Of a stretch of 39,004 bases of DNA, positions 5,784 through 13,579 are shown one piece after another. The notes under the pieces were generated by a model, which saw only the letters and a program-made list of their open reading frames with translations, made no database searches and was not told the DNA's origin. Origin of the DNA: an uncultured Bacteroidia bacterium (GTDB lineage Bacteria; Bacteroidota; Bacteroidia; Bacteroidales; UBA932); assembly GCA_902794005.1 (NCBI GenBank), contig CADBFO010000022.1, positions 1 through 39,004 on the forward strand. The letters are read 5' to 3'. The position numbers were made by a program, and so were the translations under genes. Numbering within the stretch: position 1 is the stretch's first letter; each line of letters opens with the position of its first letter.

Positions 5784-7742
5784 ATGGACGTGCTAAAGAA
5801 AGTTACCTCCTGGTATTTTAGCAAGAATGTTTTGCCGTACTGGGTAATTCTGCTGGCCGACGCCTTCACGGTCTTTGTGTGCAGCGTTTTCTCCTATTGG
5901 ATTATTACCAACACGCAAACGACCTACGAGAACCATGTCGATCTTTTCTATACGGCCATCCTGTATGCTGCCATCAGCTGGATCGGTGCCCGGGTGTTCA
6001 GAACCTATTCCGGAATCATCCGCTACTCCAGTTTCATGGATCTGCTCAAGCTCACCTATGCCAATGTGCTTTCTCTGGTGATTGCCATCAGCTCCCATTA
6101 CCTGTTCCGGTACATGGGAATCGATGCGCTCTCGGCCATTTCTCCGCTCGGCATCCTGATGGCCTTCCTTCTTGCCACCATGGCGATGTGGGGGATTCGG
6201 GTTGTGGTGAAGCTGGCCTTCGACAACTCGATATCCAACGCCAAAGCCCAGCGGGCGCTTATCTACGGAGCGATCACGGGCGGTATCGGCCTGGCCAAGA
6301 GCATCCGCTCCCAAAGTCCGCTCCGCTTCGAGCTGATGGGATTCATCTCGCACGAACACCGCATCAAGGATATGCGGCTGATGAACGTGCCGGTCTTTAC
6401 CCTGGACGATGACCTGGAGTCTGTCATCAAGAAGTACCGGATTCAGGCCGTTGTGGTGAGCCCGCTCAGAATCAATGAGTTCCGGCACAACCAGAGGGTG
6501 CAGGACCTCTTCATTGCCAACGGCGTCAAGATCTACATGGCGCGCGAGGCTACCGAGGCCAGCATCAAGGACGGAGAACTCCAGACCGACAACGATGTCC
6601 GGATTCGCGAGGTGAGCGTGGAAGACCTCCTGCCCCGTTCCGAGATTCGCGTGGATCTCAAGTCCGTGGAGGAACTCCTCATCGGAAAGCGGGTGCTCAT
6701 TACCGGGTCGGCCGGTTCCATCGGCATGGAAATCGTGCGCCAGGTGGCCCGTTTCCATCCGGAAAAGATGATACTCATCGACCAGGCCGAAACGCCTCAG
6801 CACGGTGTACGCCTCATGATGGCCCGGGATTTCCCCGACGTTTCCTGTGAGGTGGTGGTCACCAGCATCAGCCGGCGCACGCGCATGGAAAACGTCTTTT
6901 CCTCCTTCCGTCCGGATTATGTCTTCCACGCTGCAGCCTACAAGCACGTTCCCATGATGGAGGACAATCCCTCCGAGGCCGTCATGAACAACATTTACGG
7001 CACCAAGATCATTGCCGATATGAGCGTGAAGTACGGCACCAAGAAGTTCGTGATGATTTCCACCGACAAGGCCGTGAATCCCACCAACGTGATGGGATGC
7101 AGCAAGCGCATCTGCGAGATTTACGTCCAGAGCCTGGACCGCAAGCTCAAGATGGAGAGGGGAGAGCACACCCAGTTTGTCACCACGCGCTTCGGCAATG
7201 TCCTGGGCTCCAACGGTTCGGTGATCCCCTTGTTCCGCCAGCAAATCAAGAACGGCGGCCCCGTAACGGTCACGGACGAGCGGATTGTCCGCTATTTCAT
7301 GCTGATCCCGGAGGCCTGCAAGCTGGTGCTGGAAGCCGGTACAAAAGGAAACGGGGGCGAAATATTCGTCTTCGACATGGGCGATCCGGTGAAAATCGCG
7401 GACCTGGCCAAGCGCATGATTGCCATGTCCGGTGCCAAGAATGTGGAAATCAAGTACACCGGTCTCCGTGAGGGCGAAAAGTTGTACGAGGAAGTGCTCA
7501 ACGAACAGGAGGACACCAAGCCCACCTTCCATGAGAAAATCCGTATCGCCCAGGTGCGCGAATACGACTATGACCAGGTGAATCAGGAAATTGAACAGTT
7601 GGTGGAACTCTCCAAACAGTTTGACGACATGGCCACGGTGCGCAAGATGAAGCAGATTGTTCCGGAGTACAAGAGCAACAACTCCAAGTACACGGTCCTC
7701 GACAATGAGGAGGGGGGGGGTATGTTGACACCTGTCAAATAA
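5784..7742 (+). CDS. Membrane-anchored nucleotide-sugar 4,6-dehydratase/epimerase (WbpM/CapD/FlaA1 family)
   Basis: A 652-residue protein of the long WbpM/CapD class, which acts on UDP-GlcNAc-type sugars at an early step of capsule, O-antigen or glycan synthesis. Residues 1-145 carry four membrane helices. A CoA-binding-like Rossmann domain follows (about 150-270), then a short-chain dehydrogenase domain with the NAD(P)-binding GKRVLITGSAGSIG (301-314), HAAAYKHVPMMEDNP and the catalytic S/M/K region STDKAVNPTNVMGCSKR (about 426-442). The C-terminal part (EAGTKGNGGEIFVFDMGDPV, LREGEKLYEE) is typical. A run of nine G lies eight codons before the stop. It has its own promoter, and the polysaccharide genes at 18-26 kb are plausible partners. 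The exact sugar product is not determinable. Confidence 0.93.
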   Translation: MDVLKKVTSWYFSKNVLPYWVILLADAFTVFVCSVFSYWIITNTQTTYENHVDLFYTAILYAAISWIGARVFRTYSGIIRYSSFMDLLKLTYANVLSLVIAISSHYLFRYMGIDALSAISPLGILMAFLLATMAMWGIRVVVKLAFDNSISNAKAQRALIYGAITGGIGLAKSIRSQSPLRFELMGFISHEHRIKDMRLMNVPVFTLDDDLESVIKKYRIQAVVVSPLRINEFRHNQRVQDLFIANGVKIYMAREATEASIKDGELQTDNDVRIREVSVEDLLPRSEIRVDLKSVEELLIGKRVLITGSAGSIGMEIVRQVARFHPEKMILIDQAETPQHGVRLMMARDFPDVSCEVVVTSISRRTRMENVFSSFRPDYVFHAAAYKHVPMMEDNPSEAVMNNIYGTKIIADMSVKYGTKKFVMISTDKAVNPTNVMGCSKRICEIYVQSLDRKLKMERGEHTQFVTTRFGNVLGSNGSVIPLFRQQIKNGGPVTVTDERIVRYFMLIPEACKLVLEAGTKGNGGEIFVFDMGDPVKIADLAKRMIAMSGAKNVEIKYTGLREGEKLYEEVLNEQEDTKPTFHEKIRIAQVREYDYDQVNQEIEQLVELSKQFDDMATVRKMKQIVPEYKSNNSKYTVLDNEEGGGMLTPVK

Positions 7743-7771
7743 AAAGAGTTTTTAGCATTTTGCTTGAAATT

Positions 7772-7805
7772 TTTGCGCGGAACGTGTTGTTTCGCGCAAA
7801 TTTTG
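7772..7805 (+). terminator. Possible intrinsic terminator after the WbpM-type gene
   Basis: TTTGCGCG (7772-7779) pairs with CGCGCAAA (7793-7800) around a 13-base loop and is followed by TTTTGTTA. The T-tract is short and interrupted, so strength is uncertain. The next gene starts 28 bases later. Confidence 0.4.
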
Positions 7806-7832
7806 TTATATTTACGACGTAATAGTATTTAT

Positions 7833-8747
7833 ATGGAACTACATGTAACATCGGAAACCGGCAGGCTCAGGGCCGTGGTGCTGGGACTGCCCACCTCTCC
7901 TGGCCCTGTTCCCTCGCTGGAAGAGACCTTTGACAGCAAATCCTACGAATCTGTCAAGAACGGGGTGTATCCCAAGGAAGAGGACATGATTGTGGAAATG
8001 GGAGCATTCGAGGCCGTCCTCAAAAAATACGACGTGGATGTGTACCGTCCCCGTCCCGTGAAGAACTGCAACCAGGTTTTCTCCCGGGACGTGGGCTTCG
8101 TGATCGATGACAAGATCATTGTTGCCAACGTGATACCCGACCGTCAGGAAGAGATTGACGCCTATGAGGATATTTATCGGCAAATCCATTACAAGCAGAT
8201 TTACAATCTTCCGGAGGCTGTCCATGTGGAGGGGGGGGATGTCATCCTGTACAAGGACTTCATCTTCGTGGGGCAGTACAATTTCCCGGACTACAGCCAG
8301 GTGAAGACCGCCCGCACCAACCGTCTGGCCATAGACTTCCTGAAGATGATTTTCCCGGAGCGCAATATCCTGCCGCTCAATCTGTTGAAGAGTGATACGG
8401 ACCCGTACCAGGGCATTCTCCATCTGGACTGTACCTTCATGCCGGTGGGCAGGGACAAGGCCATCATCTACAGGCGGGGCTTCATGAACCCCCGGGATGC
8501 AGAGCACCTGATCGAAATCTTCGGCCGGGAAAACGTCTTCGAAATCACGACCGAGGAAATGTACGCCATGAACCCCAATGTCTTCTCCATTTCGGAGAAT
8601 GTGGTGGTGGTGGAAGAGCATTTCCATCGGCTCATCAAGCATTTGCGTGAAAAATGGGGCTTTACCGTAGAGACGGTCCCGTATCGTGAAATATCCAAAA
8701 TGGGCGGCCTTCTGCGCTGCTCCACACTTCCATTAAGAAGAGACTGA
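7833..8747 (+). CDS. Arginine deiminase/amidinotransferase-family enzyme
   Basis: The 304-residue protein belongs to the guanidino-modifying (PF02274-type) fold. Family motifs visible are NCNQVFSRDVGFVIDD, HVEGGDVILY (E133, D136), LHLDCTF (H197, D199) and the nucleophile cysteine C296 in LRCSTLPLRR. It is about 100 residues shorter than classical ArcA, close in size to dimethylarginine dimethylaminohydrolases and to the short deiminases of Bacteroidota. Carbamate kinase and ornithine carbamoyltransferase genes follow at once, which favours arginine to citrulline plus ammonia as its reaction. The ATG inside TTTATATGG is preferred over an upstream in-frame start because the family alignment begins at MELHVTSETGRLRAVVLG. 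A run of eight G sits in the EGGD motif. Cytoplasmic; the exact substrate is inferred from context. Confidence 0.85.
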   Translation: MELHVTSETGRLRAVVLGLPTSPGPVPSLEETFDSKSYESVKNGVYPKEEDMIVEMGAFEAVLKKYDVDVYRPRPVKNCNQVFSRDVGFVIDDKIIVANVIPDRQEEIDAYEDIYRQIHYKQIYNLPEAVHVEGGDVILYKDFIFVGQYNFPDYSQVKTARTNRLAIDFLKMIFPERNILPLNLLKSDTDPYQGILHLDCTFMPVGRDKAIIYRRGFMNPRDAEHLIEIFGRENVFEITTEEMYAMNPNVFSISENVVVVEEHFHRLIKHLREKWGFTVETVPYREISKMGGLLRCSTLPLRRD

Positions 8748-8748
8748 A

Positions 8749-9666
8749 ATGACAAAACTGGCAATGATTGCCTTCGGCGGGAACGCACTTCTCCGCGCGG
8801 GGCAGAAGGGAACTTTTCCCGAGCAGGTGGAAAACGTACAGCGCACCTGCGAAAACTTGGTCCCGCTCCTGGAGCAGGGCTATCATCTTGTAATCGGCCA
8901 CGGCAACGGCCCCCAGGTGGGCAATGGCCTCCTGCGGCATCAGGCGGGCGAATCCATGCACGGACTTCCCGCCCAGCCGATGGATTTCTGCGGGGCCGAG
9001 ACGCAAGGCTCCATCGCCTATCTCATCGAGACGGGCATGGACCGCGTGCTCTCCGCCCATGGCCTGAACCGCCGGGTGGTGAGCCTTGTCACCCGCGTGG
9101 AGGTGAAGGCCGATGACCCCGGTTTCCGGAACCCGACCAAGCCGGTGGGTCCGTACTATCCGGAGAAGCCCGCGGAGGGGACCTTCCGCGAGGACCCGAA
9201 AGGTCGCGGCTGGCGCAAGGTAGTGGCATCGCCCGTCCCCGTGGGCATCCAGAACGTGGATCTGGTGGGCCGGCTGGCCCGGGAGGGGTACGTCGTCGTC
9301 ACCGTCGGCGGAGGCGGCATCCCGGTTATCCGGGAGGGAGGCGCGCTGAAGGGCGTGGAGGCCGTCATCGACAAGGACCTCGCATCGGCCCTCTGTGCCA
9401 ACGAGATCGGGGCCGACGAATTCTACATCCTCACGGACGTACCCAAGGTCTATATCAACTTCCGCCAGCCGGGGGAGAAGGCCCTCGATACGCTCACCGT
9501 GGCGGAGGCCCGTCATTATCTGGCCGATGGTCAGTTCGCCGAGGGCTCCATGGCCCCAAAGGTTCGCGCCGGCATCCTTTTCATCGAAAACGGCGGAAAA
9601 CAGTGCATCATTACCGAAGCAGGTGAGTTGGGAAATCCCTCCTGCGGAACCAGAATCATTCAATAA
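8749..9666 (+). CDS. arcC: Carbamate kinase
   Basis: A 305-residue member of the amino-acid kinase fold. It interconverts ADP plus carbamoyl phosphate and ATP plus carbamate, the ATP-yielding last step of the arginine deiminase pathway. Family hallmarks are AFGGNALL at the N-terminus, VIGHGNGPQVGN, the long VASPVPVGIQNVD insert region, VVTVGGGGIPVI and IDKDLASALCANEIGADEF. Its length fits the family. It begins one base after the deiminase stop, and the ornithine carbamoyltransferase follows three bases after its own stop, so the three should be on one transcript and act in sequence. The call is very secure. Confidence 0.96.
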   Translation: MTKLAMIAFGGNALLRAGQKGTFPEQVENVQRTCENLVPLLEQGYHLVIGHGNGPQVGNGLLRHQAGESMHGLPAQPMDFCGAETQGSIAYLIETGMDRVLSAHGLNRRVVSLVTRVEVKADDPGFRNPTKPVGPYYPEKPAEGTFREDPKGRGWRKVVASPVPVGIQNVDLVGRLAREGYVVVTVGGGGIPVIREGGALKGVEAVIDKDLASALCANEIGADEFYILTDVPKVYINFRQPGEKALDTLTVAEARHYLADGQFAEGSMAPKVRAGILFIENGGKQCIITEAGELGNPSCGTRIIQ

Positions 9667-9669
9667 ATT

Positions 9670-10671
9670 ATGGAACAAAACCTCAAGAATCGCAGTTTCC
9701 TGAAGCTGCTGGACTTTACCCCGGAAGAAATCCGTTACCTCCTGGACCTTGCCCGCGACCTCAAAAAGGCCAAGAAAACCGGCATGGAAGTACAACACCT
9801 CAAGGGCAGGAACATCGCTCTCATTTTCGAGAAGACTTCTACCCGTACGCGTTGCGCCTTCGAGGTGGCGGCGCACGACCAGGGCGCCCAAGTCACTTAT
9901 CTGGGCCCCTCGGGCTCGCAAATCGGCATCAAGGAAACGATGAAGGATACGGCCCGTGTGCTGGGCCGGATGTACGACGGCATCGAGTACCGCGGCTTCA
10001 CCCAGGCTACGGTGGAAGAACTGGCTCAGTATGCCGGTGTCCCCGTATGGAACGGTCTCACCAACGAGTTCCATCCCACGCAGATCCTGGCCGATCTGCT
10101 TACCATGCAGGAGCATAGCGACAAGCCTCTGAACCAGATTAAGTTCGCATACCTCGGCGACGCCCGTTTCAATATGGGAAATTCGCTCCTGGTGGGCGGC
10201 GCCAAGATGGGCATGGATGTGCGCATTGTGGCTCCGAAGGCTCTCCAGCCCGGCGAGGCCCTGCAGGCCGAATGCCTGAAGGTGGCGGCCGAGACGGGAG
10301 CCCGCATCACCATCACTGACGATGTGGATGCCGGCGTGAAGGACTGCGACTTTGTCTATACCGACATCTGGGTCTCCATGGGCGAGCCCGACAGCGTGTG
10401 GAAAGAACGTATCGACCTGCTCATGCCTTATCAGGTCAACGCCAGCCTGATGGCCCGCACCGGCAATCCCGGCTGCAAGTTCATGCACTGCCTCCCGTCC
10501 TATCACAACCGCGACACCAAGGCCGGCGAAGAGGTGTACCAGAAGTTTGGCCTGGACGGCGTGGAAGTAACCGAGGATGTGTTCGAAAGCCCGCAGAGTA
10601 TCGTCTTTGACGAGGCCGAGAACCGCATGCACACCATCAAGGCTGTGATGGTGGCCACGCTTGGAGATTAA
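9670..10671 (+). CDS. arcB: Ornithine carbamoyltransferase
   Basis: A 333-residue transcarbamylase with the carbamoyl-phosphate-binding STRTR motif ([15 protein letters not shown], about residues 55-65), the [10 protein letters not shown] motif near residue 135, [13 protein letters not shown] (ornithine-type SMG loop) and the [12 protein letters not shown] motif near residue 272. These mark it as a true ornithine enzyme and not the N-acetyl- or N-succinylornithine variants common in Bacteroidota. In the operon it probably works catabolically, splitting citrulline to ornithine and carbamoyl phosphate for the kinase upstream; the sequence alone does not exclude an anabolic ArgF role. Length and motifs are complete. 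The symbol reflects the context; argF is equally defensible. Confidence 0.95.
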   Translation: MEQNLKNRSFLKLLDFTPEEIRYLLDLARDLKKAKKTGMEVQHLKGRNIALIFEKTSTRTRCAFEVAAHDQGAQVTYLGPSGSQIGIKETMKDTARVLGRMYDGIEYRGFTQATVEELAQYAGVPVWNGLTNEFHPTQILADLLTMQEHSDKPLNQIKFAYLGDARFNMGNSLLVGGAKMGMDVRIVAPKALQPGEALQAECLKVAAETGARITITDDVDAGVKDCDFVYTDIWVSMGEPDSVWKERIDLLMPYQVNASLMARTGNPGCKFMHCLPSYHNRDTKAGEEVYQKFGLDGVEVTEDVFESPQSIVFDEAENRMHTIKAVMVATLGD

Positions 10672-10695
10672 GGAGTTTTTTTATAACTTTCGGCC

Positions 10696-11178
10696 ATGAG
10701 TAAGAAAAGACTGACCATCGATTATGAGGAATTCGCCTCTGTGGAGGGAATGACCGCAGAAGACCGGATGCTGGTTGCAAAGGCATTGGAAGCCCAGAAA
10801 GGCTCTTATTCCCCTTATTCCCATTTTCAGGTAGGTGCCGCTCTTCTTCTGGCCGACGGAACTGTTGTCATGGGCGCCAACCAGGAGAACGCCGCTTATC
10901 CCTCCGGCCTCTGTGCAGAGCGTACGGCGCTGTTCGCCGCCGGAGCCAATTATCCGGACGTTCCCCTGGAGTGCCTGGCCATTGCCGGAAGCGACCATGG
11001 CGTGCTGTGCGAGAGCCCGGCGTCGCCCTGCGGGGCCTGCCGCCAGGTAATGGCAGAGTATCAGAAAAAGTTCGGAAAACCGCTCAAAATCATACTTGTA
11101 GGGAGTAAGCGAATCCGCAAGTTTTATCAGGTGGACGACCTGCTGCCCTTCATTTTTGACAGTTTGACGATAGAATAA
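10696..11178 (+). CDS. cdd: Cytidine deaminase
   Basis: A 160-residue homotetrameric-type cytidine deaminase converting cytidine/deoxycytidine to uridine in pyrimidine salvage. The zinc site is complete: CAERTALF (C73 ligand, E75 proton shuttle) and PCGACRQVM (C112 and C115). SPYSHFQVGAAL near residue 40 is the usual substrate-binding segment. It lies 24 bases after the ornithine carbamoyltransferase gene on the same strand and probably rides on its transcript; the link could be shared carbamoyl-phosphate and pyrimidine metabolism or chance. Its stop codon abuts the A-run that forms the terminator of the oppositely oriented SRP RNA gene. Confidence 0.95.
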   Translation: MSKKRLTIDYEEFASVEGMTAEDRMLVAKALEAQKGSYSPYSHFQVGAALLLADGTVVMGANQENAAYPSGLCAERTALFAAGANYPDVPLECLAIAGSDHGVLCESPASPCGACRQVMAEYQKKFGKPLKIILVGSKRIRKFYQVDDLLPFIFDSLTIE

Positions 11179-11186
11179 AAAAAAAA

Positions 11187-11282
11187 GGGAAAGCCCCTTA
11201 CATCGCACCGCTACAACCTCTTACCCTTGCTACATTCCTGTCCTGGGGGATTCAGAGGGAGCTGGTCGTGTAAGACTTTCCC
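11187..11282 (-). ncRNA. ffs: Signal recognition particle RNA, small bacterial type (4.5S)
   Basis: On the minus strand an RNA of about 96 nt can be drawn. The 5' GGGAAAG (11276-11282) pairs with the 3' CTTTCCC (11187-11193), and TTACA pairs with TGTAA just inside. The apical part contains AGGACAGGAATGTAGCA, the hallmark SRP helix-8 core with a GGAA tetraloop flanked by the asymmetric loop that binds Ffh. Ten T residues follow (11177-11186, A on the plus strand), forming the terminator directly after the closing stem, and a strong promoter lies just upstream. The RNA guides ribosomes making membrane and secreted proteins to the membrane. Exact ends are predicted from pairing. Confidence 0.92.
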
Positions 11283-11287
11283 GGGTG

Positions 11288-11318
11288 CAAAGGTAGTAAA
11301 TTTTTTTTATGATAGCAA
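11288..11318 (-). promoter_or_regulatory. Promoter of the SRP RNA gene
   Basis: On the minus strand TTG (11318-11316), a 20-base spacer and a perfect -7 box TACCTTTG (11295-11288), placing the start at about 11282, the 5' end of the predicted RNA stem. The -33 element lies inside the first codons of the divergent fucose-isomerase-like gene, so the two transcription starts are interlocked. Confidence 0.75.
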
Positions 11319-12496
11319 TTTATACCATCACTTCCGGCCTGCATGACGAGCAGTCGGTGGCCAAAATCAGCGACGAGTTCCTCCACGGCATTTTCCCTGA
11401 CGGCGGTTTCGACTTCAGAGGCTCCGACTTCCAGGATTTCGGGAGCCATACGCTGGACCTTATTTACGTACGCACCGGCGGGGCCGAGGGCATCTTCAAG
11501 AGTCTCCTTCCGGAGATGCTGGCCCGCGGGACGGAACGTTACTACCTTCTCACCTCCGGAAAGAGCAATTCGCTGGCGGCTTCGCTGGAAATTCTTTCCT
11601 ACCTGAAGCAGCAGGGCCTCCAGGGAGAGGTGCTGCACGGTTCTGCCGCCTACCTGAAAGAGCGCGTGAAACTGTTGGAGAAGGTGGCCGACGCCCGCCG
11701 GAAACTCCGCGGCGCCCGGATCGGCGTCGTGGGACAGCCTTCGGACTGGCTCATCGCCAGCCATGCAGACAGCGTGAAGGTGACGGACCGCCTGGGCGCC
11801 CGTCTGGTGGAAGTGCCTATGGAGGAGCTTCTGCAGGAGATTGCCAAGGCTCCCAAGGACGCTGCCCCGGCTGAAGACATGGCCCCTCAGGTGCGGGAGG
11901 CCTTCCCGGGCGCCACGCAGATTTATCATGCGTTGCAGCGAATCGTGGAGCGTCACGGGCTCAGCGCCTTTACCCTCCGCTGCTTCGACCTTCTCACCGC
12001 CGTGGGAAACACGGGTTGTCTGGCGCTGGCTTCCTTCAATGCCGACGGCATCCCGGCGGCCTGCGAGGGAGACGTGCCGGCGCTGCTTTCCATGATGATT
12101 GCCCAGGCGCTTACCGGAAAAACGGGCTTCCAGGCCAATCCCTCCCGGATTGACGTTGAGACGGGGGAGATGCTTTTTGCGCACTGCACGGTGCCGTTCA
12201 ACCTGGTCACCAAGTGGAACTATGACACGCACTTCGAATCCGGTATCGGCGTGGGCATTCACGGAGAACTGTTGCAGGGGCCGGTTACCGTGTTCAAGGT
12301 GTCCGGAGACCTGGAACGGCATTTCGTGGCCGAGGGGCAGCTCATTTACAATCAGTACGAGGACAACCTCTGCCGGACGCAGGTGATGCTTCAGCTGTCT
12401 CCGGCCGATGCGCGTTATTTCCTGACCCGGCCCATCGGCAATCACCACATTATTCTGCCTGGACATCACAAGGCTGTTCTGGAGGCGCTGTTATGA
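11309..12496 (+). CDS. L-fucose/L-arabinose isomerase-like protein of unknown substrate
   Basis: A 395-residue protein with an N-terminal half that is poorly conserved in memory and a C-terminal half resembling the FucI/AraA isomerase fold. The signature is CFDLLTAVGNTGCLALASF, followed by NADGIPAACEGDVPALLS, the region that in sugar isomerases contributes an active-site acid. Later segments KWNYDTHFESGIGVGIHGE and NHHIILPGH fit the C-terminal barrel. It is shorter than true FucI (about 590 residues), so the function is unlikely to be fucose isomerisation as such. It ends in an ATGA overlap with a Fur-family regulator gene, suggesting metal-responsive control or a metal-dependent role. No signal peptide; cytoplasmic. 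Confidence 0.75.
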   Translation: MIAIYTITSGLHDEQSVAKISDEFLHGIFPDGGFDFRGSDFQDFGSHTLDLIYVRTGGAEGIFKSLLPEMLARGTERYYLLTSGKSNSLAASLEILSYLKQQGLQGEVLHGSAAYLKERVKLLEKVADARRKLRGARIGVVGQPSDWLIASHADSVKVTDRLGARLVEVPMEELLQEIAKAPKDAAPAEDMAPQVREAFPGATQIYHALQRIVERHGLSAFTLRCFDLLTAVGNTGCLALASFNADGIPAACEGDVPALLSMMIAQALTGKTGFQANPSRIDVETGEMLFAHCTVPFNLVTKWNYDTHFESGIGVGIHGELLQGPVTVFKVSGDLERHFVAEGQLIYNQYEDNLCRTQVMLQLSPADARYFLTRPIGNHHIILPGHHKAVLEALL

Positions 12497-12912
12497 GCCT
12501 GGAGCACTTGCTGGAACATCATGGCGTGAAGGTGACGGCCAACCGGCTGCTCATCGCGCGCGCCCTGGAGCAGGCGGGCCGGCCGCTTTCGCTCATGGAG
12601 CTGGAACAGGTGATTGACTCCATTGACAAGAGCAATATTTTCCGGACCCTGGTCGCTTTCAAGGATGTGCACCTGGTACATGTGCTGGAGGGCGATCCCG
12701 TGCGTTATGAGCTGTGTCACAGCCATCGCGAAGACCACGACGACGACTTGCACGTCCATTTTTACTGTACGTGCTGCCATAAGACGTATTGTCTGGAAGA
12801 GATGCCTGTTCCGCCGGTGAAAGCGCCGGAGGGATACCAGGTGAGGGAGGCCAGTTATCTGCTCAGAGGGATTTGTCCAGAATGTGCTGGACAGCCAGTC
12901 CGGCCAGCGTAA
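12493..12912 (+). CDS. Fur-family metal-responsive transcriptional regulator
   Basis: A 139-residue protein with a Fur-type N-terminal winged helix (HHGVKVTANRLLIARALE, then LSLMELEQVIDSIDKSNIFRT in place of the usual S-x-S-T-V-Y-R-T-L) and a metal-rich C-terminal domain: CHSHREDHDDDLHVHFYC, CTCCHKTYC and CPEC near the end. The two C-x2-C pairs would hold the structural zinc and the His/Asp cluster the sensing site, most like zinc- or iron-sensing Fur/Zur proteins. It is translationally coupled to the isomerase-like gene upstream. Its last 50 bases overlap the end of tcdA on the other strand. The metal and targets cannot be read off; I saw no clear Fur box nearby. Confidence 0.88.
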   Translation: MSLEHLLEHHGVKVTANRLLIARALEQAGRPLSLMELEQVIDSIDKSNIFRTLVAFKDVHLVHVLEGDPVRYELCHSHREDHDDDLHVHFYCTCCHKTYCLEEMPVPPVKAPEGYQVREASYLLRGICPECAGQPVRPA

Positions 12913-13579
12913 AGCCGAATATTCCCGTCACATGGACCAGCGTTCCGTTGGCCACTGCTTTTCCCTGTCCCGGGTCCATTTCCGGCCCCAGGTTCGGGAG
13001 CACTTCTTCATCATAGACACAGAGGAAAGGCTTGGCGGGAAGGGTTCCGTTTTTGCGAAGCCGTTTTCGGAGGGCGGCACCCAGCGGACAGCCGTGCACT
13101 TCAAAGAATTCTGCCACGCGCACTTTCTGCGGGTCCATCTTGCAGGCGGCGCCCATGGCGCAGAAAAAACCGGCTTCCGTAGCACTGGCTTCCAGAATCA
13201 GGTTGGCCTTGTCCGTGAGGGAGTCGATGGCGTCGATAATCACATCGAAGCCGTCCAGGTGGAAATCGGCCCCGAGCGTGTAGCGCTTCCGGAGGGCAGT
13301 CACTTCGCAGGCGGGGTTGATGGTGGAAAAACGCTCTTTGAGCACGTCCACCTTGGGCCTTCCCACGGTTTCCAGCGTGGCGGGGAGTTGCCGGTTGATG
13401 TTGGTGATGTCCACGCAGTCCGGGTCCACGATGGTGAGGTGGCCTATCCCGCTGCGCACCAGGGATTCTGCACACCAGCTGCCTACGCCGCCCACTCCGA
13501 AGAGGATTACGCGGGCCTCGGCCAGGCGTGCCAGTCCGTCTGTGCCAATCAGGCGTCCGGTGCGGGAAAGGCTGCTCAT
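12863..13579 (-). CDS. tcdA: tRNA threonylcarbamoyladenosine dehydratase (ThiF/MoeB/E1-like family)
   Basis: A 238-residue E1-like ATP-dependent enzyme. The nucleotide site is ILFGVGGVGSWCAESLVRSG (glycine motif at about 28-34) and DPDCVDITNINRQLPA (conserved D and NxxRQ). VIDAIDSLTDKANLI and the C-terminal GVFGFTLAG-like segment (here VTGIFGFTLAGLAVQHIL) identify the TcdA/CsdL branch, which cyclises t6A37 of ANN-decoding tRNAs to ct6A. The start is the ATG that overlaps the hydrolase stop by four bases; two further ATGs upstream are in frame. It is the last gene of a five-gene overlapped minus-strand operon that also contains a pseudouridine synthase, so RNA modification is a shared theme. 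Its end overlaps the Fur-family gene by 50 bases. Confidence 0.93.
   Translation of the reverse strand: MSSLSRTGRLIGTDGLARLAEARVILFGVGGVGSWCAESLVRSGIGHLTIVDPDCVDITNINRQLPATLETVGRPKVDVLKERFSTINPACEVTALRKRYTLGADFHLDGFDVIIDAIDSLTDKANLILEASATEAGFFCAMGAACKMDPQKVRVAEFFEVHGCPLGAALRKRLRKNGTLPAKPFLCVYDEEVLPNLGPEMDPGQGKAVANGTLVHVTGIFGFTLAGLAVQHILDKSL

Noticed and set aside
5793-7532. Long minus-strand open frame opposite the WbpM-type gene
   Set aside because: Shadow frame: the plus-strand protein has all the expected motifs and the antisense product resembles nothing.
8662-10632. Very long open frame on the minus strand (656 codons) opposite arcC and the carbamoyltransferase gene
   Set aside because: It is antisense to two genes with complete family motifs; the His/Gly-rich composition is the usual shadow of high-GC coding sequence and no family is recognisable.
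11177-11282. Terminator only, for the cdd transcript
   Set aside because: The A-run and stem belong to the SRP RNA on the minus strand; on the plus strand the T-tract is missing.
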